A stretch of DNA of 64,000 nt from Streptomyces sp. NBC_01439 (GTDB lineage: Bacteria; Actinomycetota; Actinomycetes; Streptomycetales; Streptomycetaceae), in assembly GCF_036227605.1 (NCBI RefSeq), contig NZ_CP109487.1, positions 5,106,001-5,170,000 on the forward strand, written 5' to 3'. Shown piece after piece: positions 63,563 to 64,000 of the stretch. Made by a program: the position numbers and the translations under genes. Positions within the stretch are counted from its first letter, which is position 1. Each line of letters starts with the position of its first letter. A model generated the notes under the pieces. It did no database searches. It was given only the letters and a program-made list of their open reading frames with translations, and was not told where the DNA came from.

Positions 63563-63675
63563 TTCTCACCTGCCTTTGAGACCTGAAGCCTGAAGACTTC
63601 ATAGCTAAACTTCAAGCCTTAACACTACACATCGAAGGAGTTAGACGCCAACGAGCTCGTGCGATACTTCGACCC
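63563..63675. promoter_or_regulatory. MFS/marR divergent control region
   Basis: 113 bases, markedly AT-rich. TGAAGACTTCA (63591-63601) is a palindrome. GAAGCCTGAAG (63585-63595) and CTTCAAGCCTT (63610-63620) are related inverted elements, a likely operator for the MarR protein. TTAGAC (63641-63646) and GATACT (63663-63668) could be a promoter with the start point next to the ATG at 63676. Confidence 0.5.
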
Positions 63676-64000
63676 ATGGGTGACACCCCCGACGGCACTG
63701 CGGCCGTCCACGAGCCGAGCCTCGACGAACAGATCGCCGTCTATCAGCGCGAGTTCCAGGACCTGGACCCCCAGGTCGAGAAGGTCGTCTCGGCGCTGAG
63801 CCGCCTGAACCGCCGGATGAACGTCGCGTACGGCCGCCAGACGGCGGCCCTGGGCATCAGCAACGCGGAGTGGGAGGTGCTCAAGGCCCTCGTCATCTCC
63901 GGCGCCCCCTACCGGATGGGTCCGAGCGAACTGGCGAAGCAGCTGGGCCTCACGCCGGCGGCGATGACCCACCGGATCGACCGGATGACGGCGGAGGGCC
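63676..64000 (+). CDS. MarR-family regulator, N-terminal part, cut by window end
   Basis: The open frame from the ATG at 63676 runs past the right edge (108 residues seen). The N-terminal helices (EKVVSALSRLNRRMNVAYGRQ) lead into the winged helix (WEVLKALVISGAPYRMGPSEL, recognition helix TPAAMTHRIDRMTAEG). There is no ribosome site before the ATG, which fits a leaderless start. It probably controls the divergent MFS gene. Confidence 0.9.
   Translation, partial: MGDTPDGTAAVHEPSLDEQIAVYQREFQDLDPQVEKVVSALSRLNRRMNVAYGRQTAALGISNAEWEVLKALVISGAPYRMGPSELAKQLGLTPAAMTHRIDRMTAEG

Overview
The window is high-GC chromosomal DNA from a Streptomyces. The pur genes in actinobacterial arrangement, a 68-residue BldC, an LsrL-type nucleoid protein, a SARP regulator, an ECF sigma factor fused to a carbohydrate-binding sensor domain and many GTG starts all point there. 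As far as memory allows, gene order follows the SCO4068-SCO4122 core segment of S. coelicolor, so this is mostly conserved core with a few variable spots.

Layout. (1) 1-5.4 kb: the 3' end of purD, a degenerate M48-like membrane protein, a DMFase-beta-like protein and purC. (2) 5.4-9.5 kb: three tRNA-Gly genes flank a minus-strand ABC exporter / two-component cassette. (3) 9.5-13.4 kb: lsrL diverges from the overlapping purS-purQ-purL operon. (4) 13.5-17.9 kb: a membrane protein with a Cys/Gly tail, a mycothiol-transferase-like protein, a two-META lipoprotein and a Tat-exported sulfatase. (5) 18.2-24.5 kb: purF, purM, a DUF3073 protein, valine dehydrogenase, an unknown protein and bldC with a long structured leader. 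(6) 25-34 kb: hrpA, a secreted Pro/Ala repeat protein, a DsbA/CcdA pair, a tRNA cluster (Phe, Asp, Glu), a zincin with two CrcB fluoride channels, and a lipoprotein. (7) 34-39 kb: a DEAD-box helicase with a repeat-built tail, tRNA-Lys, an unrecognised gene, a solitary 5S rRNA gene with no 16S/23S beside it, a GNAT acetyltransferase and initiator tRNA-Met. (8) 39-45 kb: a membrane PP2C phosphatase, an M23 peptidase, a PrsW protease, TrmB and an L-2-hydroxyglutarate oxidase. (9) 45-58 kb: a sporulation-type TPR regulator, an asparagine-synthetase/lasso-cyclase-like protein, a divergent MFS/MarR pair, a SARP-NB-TPR regulator and the fused sigma factor. (10) 57.6-64 kb: TetR diverging from a type II NADH dehydrogenase, a PAS-PP2C-HATPase protein, and a second divergent MFS/MarR pair cut by the window edge.

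How the genes work together. Five of the purine steps (PurD, PurC, PurSQL, PurF, PurM) are spread over 21 kb and separated by unrelated genes. purSQL is one overlapping operon. purF and purM follow one another and end at a strong terminator. The second half is rich in regulators of development, stress and secondary metabolism. tRNA genes and perfect GC-rich hairpins punctuate the transcription units. The items most worth a second look are the sigma/anti-sigma/sensor fusion, the lasso-cyclase-like protein whose PP-loop lacks its Asp, the solitary 5S gene, and the bldC leader (hairpin plus a 10-codon ORF whose stop overlaps the bldC start).
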